A stretch of 64,000 bases of DNA from Providencia sp. R33 (GCF_019343475.1 NZ_CP072453.1:2542001-2606000); one strand, 5' to 3'; numbered from the stretch's first letter, positions 44,308 through 53,890 are shown. Program-made: numbers and translations. The notes: generated from the sequence alone by a model not told the origin.

Positions 44308-44499
44308 CTTATTTAGGCCATTAACCTGTATATTCTCAGCGCGTTTAAAATGCAGGGCTAACCGTTAAAACGCCACTGTATACCAACACCAACGTGTAAT
44401 AAATTTGTAGTATAACGAGTATTCCTATATCTAATGCATAACATCGGGGATACACATATATATGAAAGATTTCACAGACTTATTAGAGGTAATTGAAAC

Positions 44500-45303
44500 A
44501 TGAGGCTAATCCCATTAAACAATGCGCATGATGTCGGCACTTGGTCCGCGCAATATATCGCCGATAAAATCAACGCATTCAATCCAACCGCTGAACGCCC
44601 GTTCGTTCTCGGTTTACCAACAGGTGGCACCCCACTAGCAACCTATAAAGCGCTGATTGCTTTATATCAAGCTGGTAAAGTGAGCTTTAAACATGTCGTG
44701 ACGTTTAATATGGATGAATACATTGGCATTCCTGCTAATCATCCACAAAGCTACCATACCTTTATGCATGAGAATTTCTTCAGCCATATTGATATCCAAG
44801 CTGAAAATATCAACCTGCTCAATGGTAATGCCCCTGATGTTGATGCGGAATGCCGACGTTATGAAGATAAAATTAAATCTTACGGCAAAATCAATTTGTT
44901 CATGGGCGGCGTAGGGAATGATGGACATATAGCTTTCAATGAGCCTGGTTCATCACTGAATTCTCGTACCCGTATTAAGACGTTAACGCCAGAAACACGC
45001 CAAGCAAACTCACGCTTCTTTGATAACGATATCAACCAAGTACCAAAATTTGCGTTAACCGTAGGTGTTGCCACACTCATGGATGCAGAAGAGTTAATGG
45101 TATTAGCGACTGGCGCGAATAAAGCGAATGCGGTTCACGCTGCGGTAGAAGGTTCCATCAACCATATGTGGACAGTGAGCTGTGTACAAATGCACCCGAA
45201 GGCACTGATTGTGTGTGATGAACCTGCAACACTCGAATTAAAAGTCAAAACCCTCAAATATTTCAAACAGCTTGAATCTGAAATTATTGAGACGTTTAAC
45301 TAA
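44500..45303 (+). CDS. nagB: Glucosamine-6-phosphate deaminase NagB
   Basis: NagB converts glucosamine 6-phosphate to fructose 6-phosphate and ammonia. The 267-residue product (E. coli 266) shows LPTGGTPLATYKAL near residue 40, the catalytic Asp in NMDEYIG (about residue 72), and GVGNDGHIAFNEPGSS, with the active His and Glu (about 143-148). It is the first gene of nagBAC. Confidence 0.97.
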   Translation: MRLIPLNNAHDVGTWSAQYIADKINAFNPTAERPFVLGLPTGGTPLATYKALIALYQAGKVSFKHVVTFNMDEYIGIPANHPQSYHTFMHENFFSHIDIQAENINLLNGNAPDVDAECRRYEDKIKSYGKINLFMGGVGNDGHIAFNEPGSSLNSRTRIKTLTPETRQANSRFFDNDINQVPKFALTVGVATLMDAEELMVLATGANKANAVHAAVEGSINHMWTVSCVQMHPKALIVCDEPATLELKVKTLKYFKQLESEIIETFN

Positions 45304-45379
45304 GATTATATTTATCAATCACCCGACTGGCGACGGCTAGTCGGTGACCCATTTTTCCAGAGGTCAGGAGTTTAAAACC

Positions 45380-46549
45380 ATGTATGCACTAACTCATTGC
45401 ATTATTTATACAGGTCATGAAAGACTGGATAACCATGCTGTCATCGTTGATGGTGAAATCATCAAAGAGGTTTGCCCTGTCTCTGAATTACCTGCAAATA
45501 TTCCACAACACGATTTGCAAGGCGCAATTCTCTCTGCTGGTTTTATTGATCTGCAAGTTAACGGCTGCGGTGGTGTTCAATTCAATGACAATAAAGAAAA
45601 TGTCACATTGAAAAATTTGGATATCATGCAAAAAGCCAATGAGCGCACAGGTTGTACTAGCTACCTACCAACGCTGATCACTTGCTCTGATGATCTAATG
45701 AAACATGGCATTGACGTCATGACTGAATATTTAAAAGATCACAAAAACCAAGCCCTTGGCCTACATTTAGAAGGTCCTTATATTAATGTGATCAAAAAAG
45801 GGACTCATAACCCTGAATTTATTCGCCAACCTTCAGCTCAAATGATTGATTATTTAGCCTCCCACGCTGATGCCATCACAAAAGTCACCTTAGCGCCTGA
45901 AATGGTCGACCTCGATTATATTCGCCAATTAAAAGCAGCGGGTATTGTGATTTCAGCGGGACATTCAAATGCAACCTATGAAGAAGCGAAACTGGGCTTT
46001 AAAGCGGGTATCCGTTTTTCAACGCACCTTTTCAATGCAATGCCATATATTTCAGGCCGCGGCCCAGGTTTAGTCGGCGCCATTTATGATACGCCAGAAG
46101 TGTATGCGGGTATTATTGCTGATGGACTGCATGTTCAATGGGCCAACATTCGTAACAGTAAGCACCTGAAAGGTGATAAATTAATTTTAGTGACGGATGC
46201 AACAGCACCAGCAGGTATTGATCCTCAAACTGGTGAAATGGATCATTTTATCTTCGCAGGTAAAACCATATACTATCGTGATGGATTATGTGTTGATGAA
46301 AATGGCACACTCAGCGGTTCGTCACTGACGATGATTGAAGCAGTCAGAAACAGCGTAGAACATGTCGGTATCGCATTGGATGAAACACTTAGAATGGCAA
46401 CGCTCTATCCAGCAAGAGCCATCGGAGTTGATGAAACTTTAGGGTCAATTGCTCCGGGTAAAATTGCGAATTTGACCGCATTTAACCACGACTTCACTAT
46501 TCTCGCGACTTACGTAAACGGAAAGGAAGTCTACAAAATGAGTAACTAG
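45380..46549 (+). CDS. nagA: N-acetylglucosamine-6-phosphate deacetylase NagA
   Basis: NagA removes acetate from GlcNAc-6-P, feeding NagB. I chose ATG 45380 (MYALTHCIIYTG), with CAGGAG nine bases upstream, giving 389 residues; the longer frame adds 12 residues. Amidohydrolase features are LQVNGCGG, the metal-binding Glu in HLEGPYIN, the His residues in ISAGHSNATYEE and STHLFNAMP, and the catalytic Asp in LVTDATAPAG. Confidence 0.96.
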   Translation: MYALTHCIIYTGHERLDNHAVIVDGEIIKEVCPVSELPANIPQHDLQGAILSAGFIDLQVNGCGGVQFNDNKENVTLKNLDIMQKANERTGCTSYLPTLITCSDDLMKHGIDVMTEYLKDHKNQALGLHLEGPYINVIKKGTHNPEFIRQPSAQMIDYLASHADAITKVTLAPEMVDLDYIRQLKAAGIVISAGHSNATYEEAKLGFKAGIRFSTHLFNAMPYISGRGPGLVGAIYDTPEVYAGIIADGLHVQWANIRNSKHLKGDKLILVTDATAPAGIDPQTGEMDHFIFAGKTIYYRDGLCVDENGTLSGSSLTMIEAVRNSVEHVGIALDETLRMATLYPARAIGVDETLGSIAPGKIANLTAFNHDFTILATYVNGKEVYKMSN

Positions 46550-46552
46550 CTA

Positions 46553-47776
46553 ATGAATCAAAGCCACTCGCTAAAGCAAATTGGTAATATTGACCTCGTC
46601 AAACAACTCAATAGTGCTGTCGTCTATAGCTTGATAGACCAACAGGGTCCGATATCAAGAATTCAAATAGCGGAGCAAAGCCAGCTTGCCCCAGCCAGTG
46701 TCACAAAGATCACTCGCCAGCTACTCGAACGCGGTTTAATTAAAGAAGTTGACCAGCAGGCCTCCACTGGGGGCCGTCGTGCTATATCTATTGTCTCTGA
46801 ACACAAAAATTTCCACACCATTGGTGTCCGCTTAGGCCGCTATGATGCCACTATCGCATTGTATGACTTAGGCGGAAAAATGATTGTGGATGGCCACTAC
46901 CCTATCTCTGAGCCTTCTCAAGAAGCGGTCGAGCAAAAATTGATTGCCGCCCTTGAGGATTTTATCGAGCAAAATCACCGTCGCATCAAAGAACTGATTG
47001 CCATTTCAATTATCCTCCCCGGTTTGGTCAATCCAAATCGTGGCATTATTTTCTATATGCCCCACATCAAAGTGGATAACTGGCATCTGATTGATAACCT
47101 GCAAGCGCATTTCAATATCACCTGCTATGTTGGGCACGATATTCGCAGCCTCGCGCTTGCTGAGAGCTATTTTGGCGCGACGCGGGATTGTGAAGACTCT
47201 TTATTAGTGCGCATTCACCGAGGCGCTGGAGCAGGCCTTGTTATCAATAAAGAAATATTACTCAACCACCGCGGGAATTTAGGGGAAATAGGCCACATCC
47301 AAGTCGACCCTCTCGGTGAATTATGCCATTGTGGTAATTTTGGCTGTTTGGAAACCATTGCCTCTAACCAAGCCATTGAAGCACGCGTTAAACAGCGCTT
47401 AGAACAAGGCTACTCCAGCACGCTGACCGCAGAAACTTGTACGATTTCGTCTATTTGCCAAGCCGCAAATAAAAATGACCCATTGGCCACCGAGGTCATT
47501 CAGCACGTTGGTCGACAAATTGGTAAAGCGGTTGCGATTACCATTAACTTGTTCAACCCAGAAAAAGTGGTGATTGCAGGGGATATTACAGAGGCCGAGC
47601 AAATTTTACTGCCAGCTATCCAAAGCTGTATTGATACTCAAGCTCTTAAAGGCTTCCGTGAGAACTTGCCGATTGTTACCTCGCAATTAGTCCATAATTC
47701 GGCAATTGGTGCATTCGCTTTAACTAAGCGAGCAATGCTTAATGGCGAATTACTGCAAAAGTTGTTTGATAATTAA
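46553..47776 (+). CDS. nagC: N-acetylglucosamine repressor NagC
   Basis: NagC is the ROK-family repressor of nag genes and is released by GlcNAc-6-P. The 407-residue product has an N-terminal winged helix (ISRIQIAEQSQLAPASVTKI, about residues 34-53), a ROK sugar-binding domain with GHIQVDPLG, and a zinc site in CHCGNFGCLE (about residue 258). It starts 3 bp after nagA. Unlike E. coli, no nagD follows; a tRNA cluster does. Confidence 0.96.
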   Translation: MNQSHSLKQIGNIDLVKQLNSAVVYSLIDQQGPISRIQIAEQSQLAPASVTKITRQLLERGLIKEVDQQASTGGRRAISIVSEHKNFHTIGVRLGRYDATIALYDLGGKMIVDGHYPISEPSQEAVEQKLIAALEDFIEQNHRRIKELIAISIILPGLVNPNRGIIFYMPHIKVDNWHLIDNLQAHFNITCYVGHDIRSLALAESYFGATRDCEDSLLVRIHRGAGAGLVINKEILLNHRGNLGEIGHIQVDPLGELCHCGNFGCLETIASNQAIEARVKQRLEQGYSSTLTAETCTISSICQAANKNDPLATEVIQHVGRQIGKAVAITINLFNPEKVVIAGDITEAEQILLPAIQSCIDTQALKGFRENLPIVTSQLVHNSAIGAFALTKRAMLNGELLQKLFDN

Positions 47777-47800
47777 TTTCCGCCATCTCAATGAATAAGT

Positions 47801-47827
47801 AAAAGCAGGTTTAGGCCTGCTTTTTTG
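47801..47827 (+). terminator. Terminator of nagBAC
   Basis: AAAAGCAGG-TTTAGG-CCTGCTTTT is a perfect nine-pair stem followed by further T residues, 25 bp after the nagC stop. The remaining gap to the tRNA promoter (about 47828-48098) holds no gene I can support. Confidence 0.92.
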
Positions 47828-48098
47828 CTTTTAGAGACCCAAGATCAAAAAGTACGCTTGCCCTTCACCATGGTATTGTACAATTTAAAATCTATTTGTA
47901 TTTTCTCAAATTATTTCGACTTCTCTTAAAAGCAAATTTGGCAAAACACCGTTATTTCTCCCTACTATTTTTTGAACAGACAAACTGTCAAAATCCATTT
48001 TTTTTCAAATCAAGGGTTGTTTTTTGCTGACTTTATCGACAAAATGATTATTCAACAAACAAACAGACGCATTTTCTAAAAAATAGTGCAAAAAGCTG

Positions 48099-48127
48099 TT
48101 GACTGTAGGGTCTGTAATTAGCATAAT
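48099..48127 (+). promoter_or_regulatory. Promoter of the Met-Leu-Gln tRNA cluster
   Basis: TTGACT (48099-48104) and CATAAT (48122-48127) are 17 bp apart, followed by a GC-rich discriminator (GCGCCCCGC). This is a strong stable-RNA-type promoter, 40 bp before the first tRNA. Confidence 0.88.
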
Positions 48128-48166
48128 GCGCCCCGCAACGCCGATGAAGGTTAAGCAAAAAAAGAT

Positions 48167-48243
48167 GGCTATGTAGCTCAGCTGGTTAGAGCACAACACT
48201 CATAATGTTGGGGTCACAGGTTCGAATCCCGTCATAGCCACCA
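48167..48243 (+). tRNA. Elongator tRNA-Met (CAU), copy 1
   Basis: This 77-nt cloverleaf has acceptor GGCTATG/CATAGCC fully paired, CAT anticodon in the loop CTCATAA, and encoded CCA. It matches E. coli metT/metU (elongator), not the initiator. Confidence 0.97.
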
Positions 48244-48250
48244 TTTATTT

Positions 48251-48335
48251 GCGGGAGTGGCGAAATTGGTAGACGCACCAGATTTAGGTTCTGGCGCCGC
48301 AAGGTGTGCAAGTTCAAGTCTTGTCTCCCGCACCA
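48251..48335 (+). tRNA. tRNA-Leu (UAG)
   Basis: This 85-nt class II tRNA has a long variable arm, a TAG anticodon, acceptor GCGGGAG paired with CTCCCGC, and encoded CCA. It corresponds to leuW of E. coli in sequence and position. Confidence 0.97.
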
Positions 48336-48366
48336 TTTTCCTTCTCGGTAGTATTGAATTTAAGAT

Positions 48367-48441
48367 TGGGGTATCGCCAAGCGGTAAGGCACCAGGTTTT
48401 GATCCTGGCATCCCCAGGTTCGAATCCTGGTACCCCAGCCA
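48367..48441 (+). tRNA. tRNA-Gln (UUG), copy 1
   Basis: This 75-nt tRNA has loop TTTTGAT with anticodon TTG, acceptor TGGGGTA/TACCCCA, and encoded CCA. Confidence 0.97.
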
Positions 48442-48472
48442 TCTTAAATCATCAATAGTAGAATTTCCCGGA

Positions 48473-48547
48473 TGGGGTATCGCCAAGCGGTAAGGCACCA
48501 GGTTTTGATCCTGGCATTCCCAGGTTCGAATCCTGGTACCCCAGCCA
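48473..48547 (+). tRNA. tRNA-Gln (UUG), copy 2
   Basis: This 75-nt tRNA is identical to copy 1 except for one C-to-T change just before the T-stem (GCATTCCCAGG). Anticodon TTG and CCA are encoded. Confidence 0.97.
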
Positions 48548-48596
48548 TCTACTATCCCTCCTTGTTGCAAAAATCACGATTAAAGAAATAGACAAT

Positions 48597-48673
48597 GGCT
48601 ATGTAGCTCAGTTGGTTAGAGCACAACACTCATAATGTTGGGGTCACAGGTTCGAATCCCGTCGTAGCTACCA
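48597..48673 (+). tRNA. Elongator tRNA-Met (CAU), copy 2, with G1-U72
   Basis: This 77-nt tRNA has the same CAT anticodon arm as copy 1. The 3' acceptor strand is CGTAGCT, so the first pair is G1-U72 and position 6-67 is U-G, unlike copy 1. CCA is encoded. Confidence 0.95.
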
Positions 48674-48686
48674 TTTCTTTTGTTGT

Positions 48687-48761
48687 TGGGGTATCGCCAA
48701 GCGGTAAGGCACCAGGTTTTGATCCTGGCATCCCCAGGTTCGAATCCTGGTACCCCAGCCA
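48687..48761 (+). tRNA. tRNA-Gln (UUG), copy 3
   Basis: This 75-nt tRNA is identical to copy 1, with TTG anticodon. It is the last tRNA of the cluster. In E. coli the equivalent last positions carry CUG-anticodon tRNA-Gln, which is not seen here. Confidence 0.97.
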
Positions 48762-49299
48762 TTCTTCTATTTTCTTCCTTCTCTCTCATGCAAACTCTTC
48801 CCAACTCATTTATTTTGATTATCACTTTTATTGATAAATTAAACCAAGTTTAAAAAATTAGGTAATAAATCCATATTTATTACTGAAAGCCAATTTTTTG
48901 CATCACTATTTGCATGTTTATGCAACTTTCCAGCAGAAATGCACTCTTTTTTCATGTTTTTTGCTTTATTAAATCCCGTGAATACTAATTAACCAGTAGC
49001 TTAATCGTTTTAAATGTTAACCAAGCAACATTTCGCCCAGAAAATTTACTTTTGCATAACTTTTCTATTAAATCTGTGACTTTAATCATTTCTATTTAAC
49101 TGTTGAAAGTGGTAACCTGCGCTCGAATTGTAGTTAGGTATGATTGGTGGCTAAAAAGTTTTATACACTTAAGTCACCAGAAAACTCACTCCCATCTTCC
49201 GTTCCATTAATCATTAATTAGTTCTCAAAAACTCAAATAAAAGTTTTAAACCTAATAATTATAAATTGCCAAAGCGCAACATTTTTACAGAGAAAATTT
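48762..49299. other. tRNA cluster-dctA intergenic region with possible CRP site
   Basis: This AT-rich gap of 538 bp holds no gene that I see. TGTGA-CTTTAA-TCATT at 49075-49090 is a half-strong CRP site, plausible because dctA is catabolite-controlled in enterobacteria. I found no clear terminator for the tRNA cluster. Confidence 0.45.
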
Positions 49300-50655
49300 A
49301 TGCGAAACATGATAAAGCAACCAATATATAAAATCTTATATGTTCAGGTCATCGTAGCCATCGCCTTAGGTATCGCGCTAGGCCACTTTTTCCCAGACAT
49401 TGGAGAATCATTAAAACCACTTGGTGATGCATTCATCAAAATCGTTAAAATGATCATCGCGCCTGTTATCTTCTTAACCGTGGTAACCGGTATTTCAGGC
49501 ATGTCAAACATGAAGGCTGTAGGTAGCGTTGCGGGTAAATCAATGCTCTACTTCATCACCTTCTCAACTGTCGCACTCATCATTGGTCTCATCGTGGCGA
49601 ACGTCATTCGCCCTGGTGATGGCTTAAATATTGACCCAGCTACCCTCGATAGCACTAAAGTCGCAGGTTACGTTGCTAAAGCACATGAGTCGTCAATTGT
49701 TGGCTTCTTGATGAATATCATCCCTGATACCGTCATTAGCCCGCTGGTAAACGGTAACATTCTTCAAGTTCTGTTCATTGCGGTTATTTTCGGATTAGCA
49801 TTAGCAGCAACAGGCAAGCACGGCGAGCCAATTGTTAAGTTACTGCAAAACTTCTCTGAGCCCGTGTTCAAAATGGTTGCGATGTTAATGAAACTCGCGC
49901 CAATCGGGGCATTCGGTGCCATGGCATTTACCATTGGTAAATATGGAATTTCATCTATCGGCAACTTAATGATGCTGATAATGACGTTCTACATCACCTC
50001 TTTACTCTTCGTATTACTGGTATTAGGTGCCGTTGCAAAATATAACGGCTTCTCAATCATTGAGTTGATTAAATACATCAAAGATGAGTTATGGTTAGTT
50101 TTAGGTACCTCTTCTTCTGAGGCGGCACTGCCAAGCTTAATGAGAAAAATGGAGCACGCTGGGTGTGAAAAATCCGTTGTGGGCTTAGTTATCCCAACAG
50201 GTTATTCATTCAACCTTGATGGTACCAACATCTATATGACCATGGCGGCGCTGTTTATCGCACAAGCCACCAATATTGAGCTCACTATTTGGGAACAAAT
50301 CTCCTTACTGCTCGTTGCCATGATCAGCTCAAAAGGCGCGGCAGGTGTAACAGGCGCAGGCTTCATTACCTTAGCCGCAACGCTGATGGTTGTGCCAAGT
50401 ATTCCGGTTGCAGGTATGGCCTTGATTCTGGGGATTGACCGCTTTATGTCAGAGTGCCGTGCATTAACCAACTTAGTCGGTAATGCTTGTGCGTGTATCG
50501 TGGTTGCTCGTTGGGAAAAAGAGTTAGATACCGAGAAACTGGCTCATGCATTCTCAGCAAAAAATGAAACGTTAGACTCCGTGATCACTGAAGATGACAG
50601 TATTGATACTGATATCAAAAACGTACAGTCTGCGGATATCAGTAATAGCAAATAA
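49300..50655 (+). CDS. dctA: C4-dicarboxylate/cation symporter DctA
   Basis: DctA takes up succinate, fumarate and malate under aerobic conditions, feeding the TCA genes in this window. The 451-residue product (E. coli 428) has the DAACS family motifs KMIIAPVIFLTVVTGISGM, the serine-rich hairpin TSSSEAALPSLMRKME (about residue 268), GYSFNLDGTNIYMTMAALFIAQ, and SSKGAAGVTGAGFITL. A longer acidic C-terminal tail explains the extra length. Confidence 0.93.
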   Translation: MRNMIKQPIYKILYVQVIVAIALGIALGHFFPDIGESLKPLGDAFIKIVKMIIAPVIFLTVVTGISGMSNMKAVGSVAGKSMLYFITFSTVALIIGLIVANVIRPGDGLNIDPATLDSTKVAGYVAKAHESSIVGFLMNIIPDTVISPLVNGNILQVLFIAVIFGLALAATGKHGEPIVKLLQNFSEPVFKMVAMLMKLAPIGAFGAMAFTIGKYGISSIGNLMMLIMTFYITSLLFVLLVLGAVAKYNGFSIIELIKYIKDELWLVLGTSSSEAALPSLMRKMEHAGCEKSVVGLVIPTGYSFNLDGTNIYMTMAALFIAQATNIELTIWEQISLLLVAMISSKGAAGVTGAGFITLAATLMVVPSIPVAGMALILGIDRFMSECRALTNLVGNACACIVVARWEKELDTEKLAHAFSAKNETLDSVITEDDSIDTDIKNVQSADISNSK

Positions 50656-50670
50656 CCTTAGCTATTCACA

Positions 50671-50703
50671 AAAAAATAGGCTGCGGGATGCAGCCTATTT
50701 TTA
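50671..50703. terminator. Bidirectional terminator between dctA and ubiF
   Basis: AATAGGCTGC-GGGAT-GCAGCCTATT is a perfect ten-pair stem flanked by A and T runs, placed between two convergent genes. Confidence 0.92.
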
Positions 50704-50718
50704 TTTCAGCGTCATAAA

Positions 50719-51906
50719 CTAAAGGCCTAATGCATATTTCAATGCGAGTTTTTTCGCTTCCCCCGCACGTTGAGCAGCCATCAACCCAAGGTTTCTGAAC
50801 ATTTTTAACCCCGGTAAATTTTCACTAAATGCCATATAAAACACATCCATTCCCGCCTGCATAATCAAATTATCTGGTAATCGACGGCGCTGGTAGCGTT
50901 TTAAAACATCCACTGAATACCAAGGCTGCAAATATTCACGGGCATAATTCACCACATTCAGCAAGCTCTCTACATCACGGTAGCCTAAATTAACCCCTTG
51001 TCCTGCTAATGGGTTGATTGTATGTGCAGCATCACCAATCAGCGCTAAGCCATCCATCACATAGCGGTTAGCATGATGACGCGTTAAGGGGAATGCCCCT
51101 GATGCAATCGCAGTCACCTTGCCCAAACGCTCAGGAAACGCTTCAGAAATCGTACCTGTGAGTTGTTCCATAGACATACTCTGTAAGCGCCTGATCTTTG
51201 CAGGGCTGTCATACCAGACCAATGAGGCCCAATTATCGTATAATGGCAAAAATGCCCGTGGGCCTGATGGGAAAAATTGCTGCCACGTTTTGTCTTGTTG
51301 AGGCTGTTCGGTTTGAATGGTAATCAACATGCAAGATTGGCGATACTGCCAACCACGGCTACCAATCCCTGCCATTTTACGCACTTGAGAGTTTGCGCCA
51401 TCAGCCCCCACAACCAATTTCGCCTCTAACCGACGGTTATCATCAAGTTCTAATCGCCACTCTTTTTGGTTTTTAGGTTGATATAAATTCACCAACTTTG
51501 CAGGGCAAACTAACTCTAAGTTGCTATATTTTTGGCATTCCTGCCACAACGCAAGCTGTAACACTCGGTTTTCAACCATAAAACCGAGCTCAGGTAAACC
51601 TAAGCTTTGGGCATCGAACACCACATTGCTTTCGGGTTCTTCCCATGTTTCCAACTGACGATATGGCACACTGCGCATAGCTTCAACATGCTGCCATGCA
51701 CCAAGTTGCTTTAATAATTCGACGGATGCACGGCTAATTGCCGAAATGCGAACGTCTGGGGTACTGTGTGGCTCAAATAGTGCAGGTTGTGCCTTTTCAA
51801 GCAAAGCCACCTTCATCCCTTCTTGGGCAAAGCCCAATGCCGCCGCTGCGCCTGTCATTCCCGCGCCGACTACGACAACATCATAAGATTCGATTTGTTT
51901 ATTCAT
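50719..51906 (-). CDS. ubiF: 3-demethoxyubiquinol 3-hydroxylase UbiF
   Basis: UbiF is the FAD monooxygenase that adds the last hydroxyl group in ubiquinone synthesis. The 395-residue product from ATG 51906 has the FAD motif VVGAGMTGAAAALG at its N-terminus, GADGANSQVRKMAGIG in the middle, and GDAAHTINPLAGQGVNLGYRD near residue 290, and ends KYALGL as in E. coli. A GTG four codons upstream (51918) is possible; neither start has a strong ribosome site. It lies divergent from miaB. Confidence 0.94.
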   Translation of the reverse strand: MNKQIESYDVVVVGAGMTGAAAALGFAQEGMKVALLEKAQPALFEPHSTPDVRISAISRASVELLKQLGAWQHVEAMRSVPYRQLETWEEPESNVVFDAQSLGLPELGFMVENRVLQLALWQECQKYSNLELVCPAKLVNLYQPKNQKEWRLELDDNRRLEAKLVVGADGANSQVRKMAGIGSRGWQYRQSCMLITIQTEQPQQDKTWQQFFPSGPRAFLPLYDNWASLVWYDSPAKIRRLQSMSMEQLTGTISEAFPERLGKVTAIASGAFPLTRHHANRYVMDGLALIGDAAHTINPLAGQGVNLGYRDVESLLNVVNYAREYLQPWYSVDVLKRYQRRRLPDNLIMQAGMDVFYMAFSENLPGLKMFRNLGLMAAQRAGEAKKLALKYALGL

Positions 51907-52459
51907 CACATTGGCCACTATTTACGAATTGATTGCCGTATTGTACCGAAAATTTATTGCCCTCGCAGACAATATCTCCACTTGAACTCTAGGGGCTGTT
52001 TATCTTTGCTGCTGATTTTTACCGCTAAAAAAGGTCAAAAAACAATTAACATATTGAATAAATGTATTAATCAAGCTGACTGACTATTATTTGCGTTAAC
52101 TATTGTACTTAAATGCTGCCTTGAGAGGATCTTGCCTAGTTCACTAGGCGGCGAACCTCTCGCCTTGCCTAAAATGGCTTTAATTCGAATAAAAATTGAC
52201 CATCAAAGATAAACACCCCCTAGTCACTGAAGCCCCAAATGAATACAATACGTCCTAATTTTTAAAACAATAGGCAAATTGCCTGCCCTTAAATTTCGTG
52301 AAGTGATATTATTTCTCGCTATCTTTGCATTTATTCCATCATACAATGATGTCCTTAATCAAAATGCAAACGAGTTCCCAAAAGAGGGTAGGACTTTGGA
52401 TTTACAACGCGTTTCGGGGTCCATTACACTAGCCGCTTCGAAAACACCGGATATACGAC
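51907..52459. other. ubiF-miaB intergenic region with an interrupted hairpin
   Basis: This 553-bp gap has no gene I can support. At 52123-52161 GAGAGG pairs with CCTCTC around an inner stem, GCCTAG-TTCA-CTAGGC. The two stems are split by unpaired bases, a shape that could be an RNA or repeat remnant. A 64-codon frame at 52279-52473 overlaps the miaB start and looks like chance. Confidence 0.55.
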
Positions 52460-53890
52460 ATGTCGACGAATAAAAAGTTATACATTAAAACGTGGGGCTG
52501 CCAAATGAATGAGTATGACTCATCCAAAATGGTCTCTTTATTAGAAAGCACCCACGGTTATCAGCTAACTGAAATTGCTGAAGAAGCAGATTTACTGCTG
52601 CTTAACACCTGCTCGATTCGGGAAAAAGCCCAAGAAAAAGTCTTCCACCAGCTTGGTCGTTGGAAGTTTTTTAAAGATAAAAACCCTGACATCATTATTG
52701 GTGTCGGTGGCTGTGTTGCATCCCAAGAAGGGGATTTTATTCGCCAGCGTGCGCCGAGTGTTGATATTGTTTTTGGTCCACAAACACTGCATCGCCTGCC
52801 TGAAATGATCAACCAAGTACAAGGTACGCGCAGCCCAGTTATTGATATCAGCTTCCCTGAAATTGAGAAGTTTGACCGCCTACCAGAACCGCGTGCTGAA
52901 GGCCCAACCGCATTCGTTTCCATTATGGAAGGTTGTAATAAATACTGTACTTTCTGTGTGGTGCCTTATACCCGCGGTGAAGAAGTCAGCCGCCCTTGTG
53001 ACGATATCTTATTTGAAATCGCACAACTAGCCGCACAAGGCGTACGTGAAGTTAACTTGCTGGGTCAGAACGTTAATGCTTATCGCGGCGCAACGTTTGA
53101 TGGTGAAATTTGCTCGTTCGCAGAATTACTGCGTTTAGTTGCTGCTATTGATGGTATCGATCGTGTTCGCTTCACCACTAGCCATCCAATTGAATTTACT
53201 GACGATATCATCGAAGTTTACCGTGATACGCCTGAATTAGTCAGCTTCTTACACCTGCCTGTACAAAGTGGCTCTGACCGCGTTCTCACAATGATGAAAC
53301 GTGCTCATACCGCACTCGAATATAAAGCCATTATTCGCAAACTGCGCGAAGCGCGTCCAGGTATCCTGATCAGTTCTGACTTTATTGTTGGTTTCCCGGG
53401 TGAAACGACTGATGATTTCGAAAGAACCATGAAACTGATTGCAGACGTAAATTTTGACATGAGCTACAGCTTTGTCTATTCCGCACGTCCTGGTACGCCA
53501 GCGGCAGACTTACCTGACGATGTCACTGAAGATGAGAAAAAACAGCGTCTATACTTACTGCAACAGCGCATTAATCAACAGGCATTGAGCTTCAGCCGCC
53601 AAATGGTGGGCACCGTTCAACGCATTTTAGTTGAAGGGACATCCCGTAAAAATGTGATGGAGCTTTCTGGACGAACCGAAAATAATCGCGTGGTGAACTT
53701 TGAAGGCACACCAGATATGATCGGTAAATTTGTGGATGTTGAAATTGTGGATGTCTATACCAACTCATTACGCGGTAAAGTCATTCGTACAGAAGATCAA
53801 ATGGGTCTTCGCGTTCATGAATCGCCAGAGTCTGTTATTGCACGTACCCGTAAAGAAGATGAGCTAGGTGTTGGTAGTTTTCAACCTTAA
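52460..53890 (+). CDS. miaB: tRNA-2-methylthio-N6-dimethylallyladenosine synthase MiaB
   Basis: MiaB adds the 2-methylthio group to i6A37 of tRNAs. The 476-residue product has the N-terminal MTTase domain (TWGCQMNEYDS, NTCSIREKA, GVGGCVAS), supplying three cysteines for the auxiliary cluster. The radical-SAM motif CNKYCTFCVVPYTRGEE follows near residue 157, and a C-terminal TRAM domain ends about residue 445. Length equals that of E. coli. It heads the miaB-ybeZ-ybeY-corC-lnt group. Confidence 0.97.
   Translation: MSTNKKLYIKTWGCQMNEYDSSKMVSLLESTHGYQLTEIAEEADLLLLNTCSIREKAQEKVFHQLGRWKFFKDKNPDIIIGVGGCVASQEGDFIRQRAPSVDIVFGPQTLHRLPEMINQVQGTRSPVIDISFPEIEKFDRLPEPRAEGPTAFVSIMEGCNKYCTFCVVPYTRGEEVSRPCDDILFEIAQLAAQGVREVNLLGQNVNAYRGATFDGEICSFAELLRLVAAIDGIDRVRFTTSHPIEFTDDIIEVYRDTPELVSFLHLPVQSGSDRVLTMMKRAHTALEYKAIIRKLREARPGILISSDFIVGFPGETTDDFERTMKLIADVNFDMSYSFVYSARPGTPAADLPDDVTEDEKKQRLYLLQQRINQQALSFSRQMVGTVQRILVEGTSRKNVMELSGRTENNRVVNFEGTPDMIGKFVDVEIVDVYTNSLRGKVIRTEDQMGLRVHESPESVIARTRKEDELGVGSFQP

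Noticed and set aside
48005..48199. 64-codon minus-strand frame before the tRNA cluster
   Set aside because: It overlaps the tRNA promoter and the first tRNA-Met gene.
52279..52473. 64-codon frame overlapping the miaB start
   Set aside because: It overlaps the certain miaB start in another frame, and has no clear ribosome site or family.
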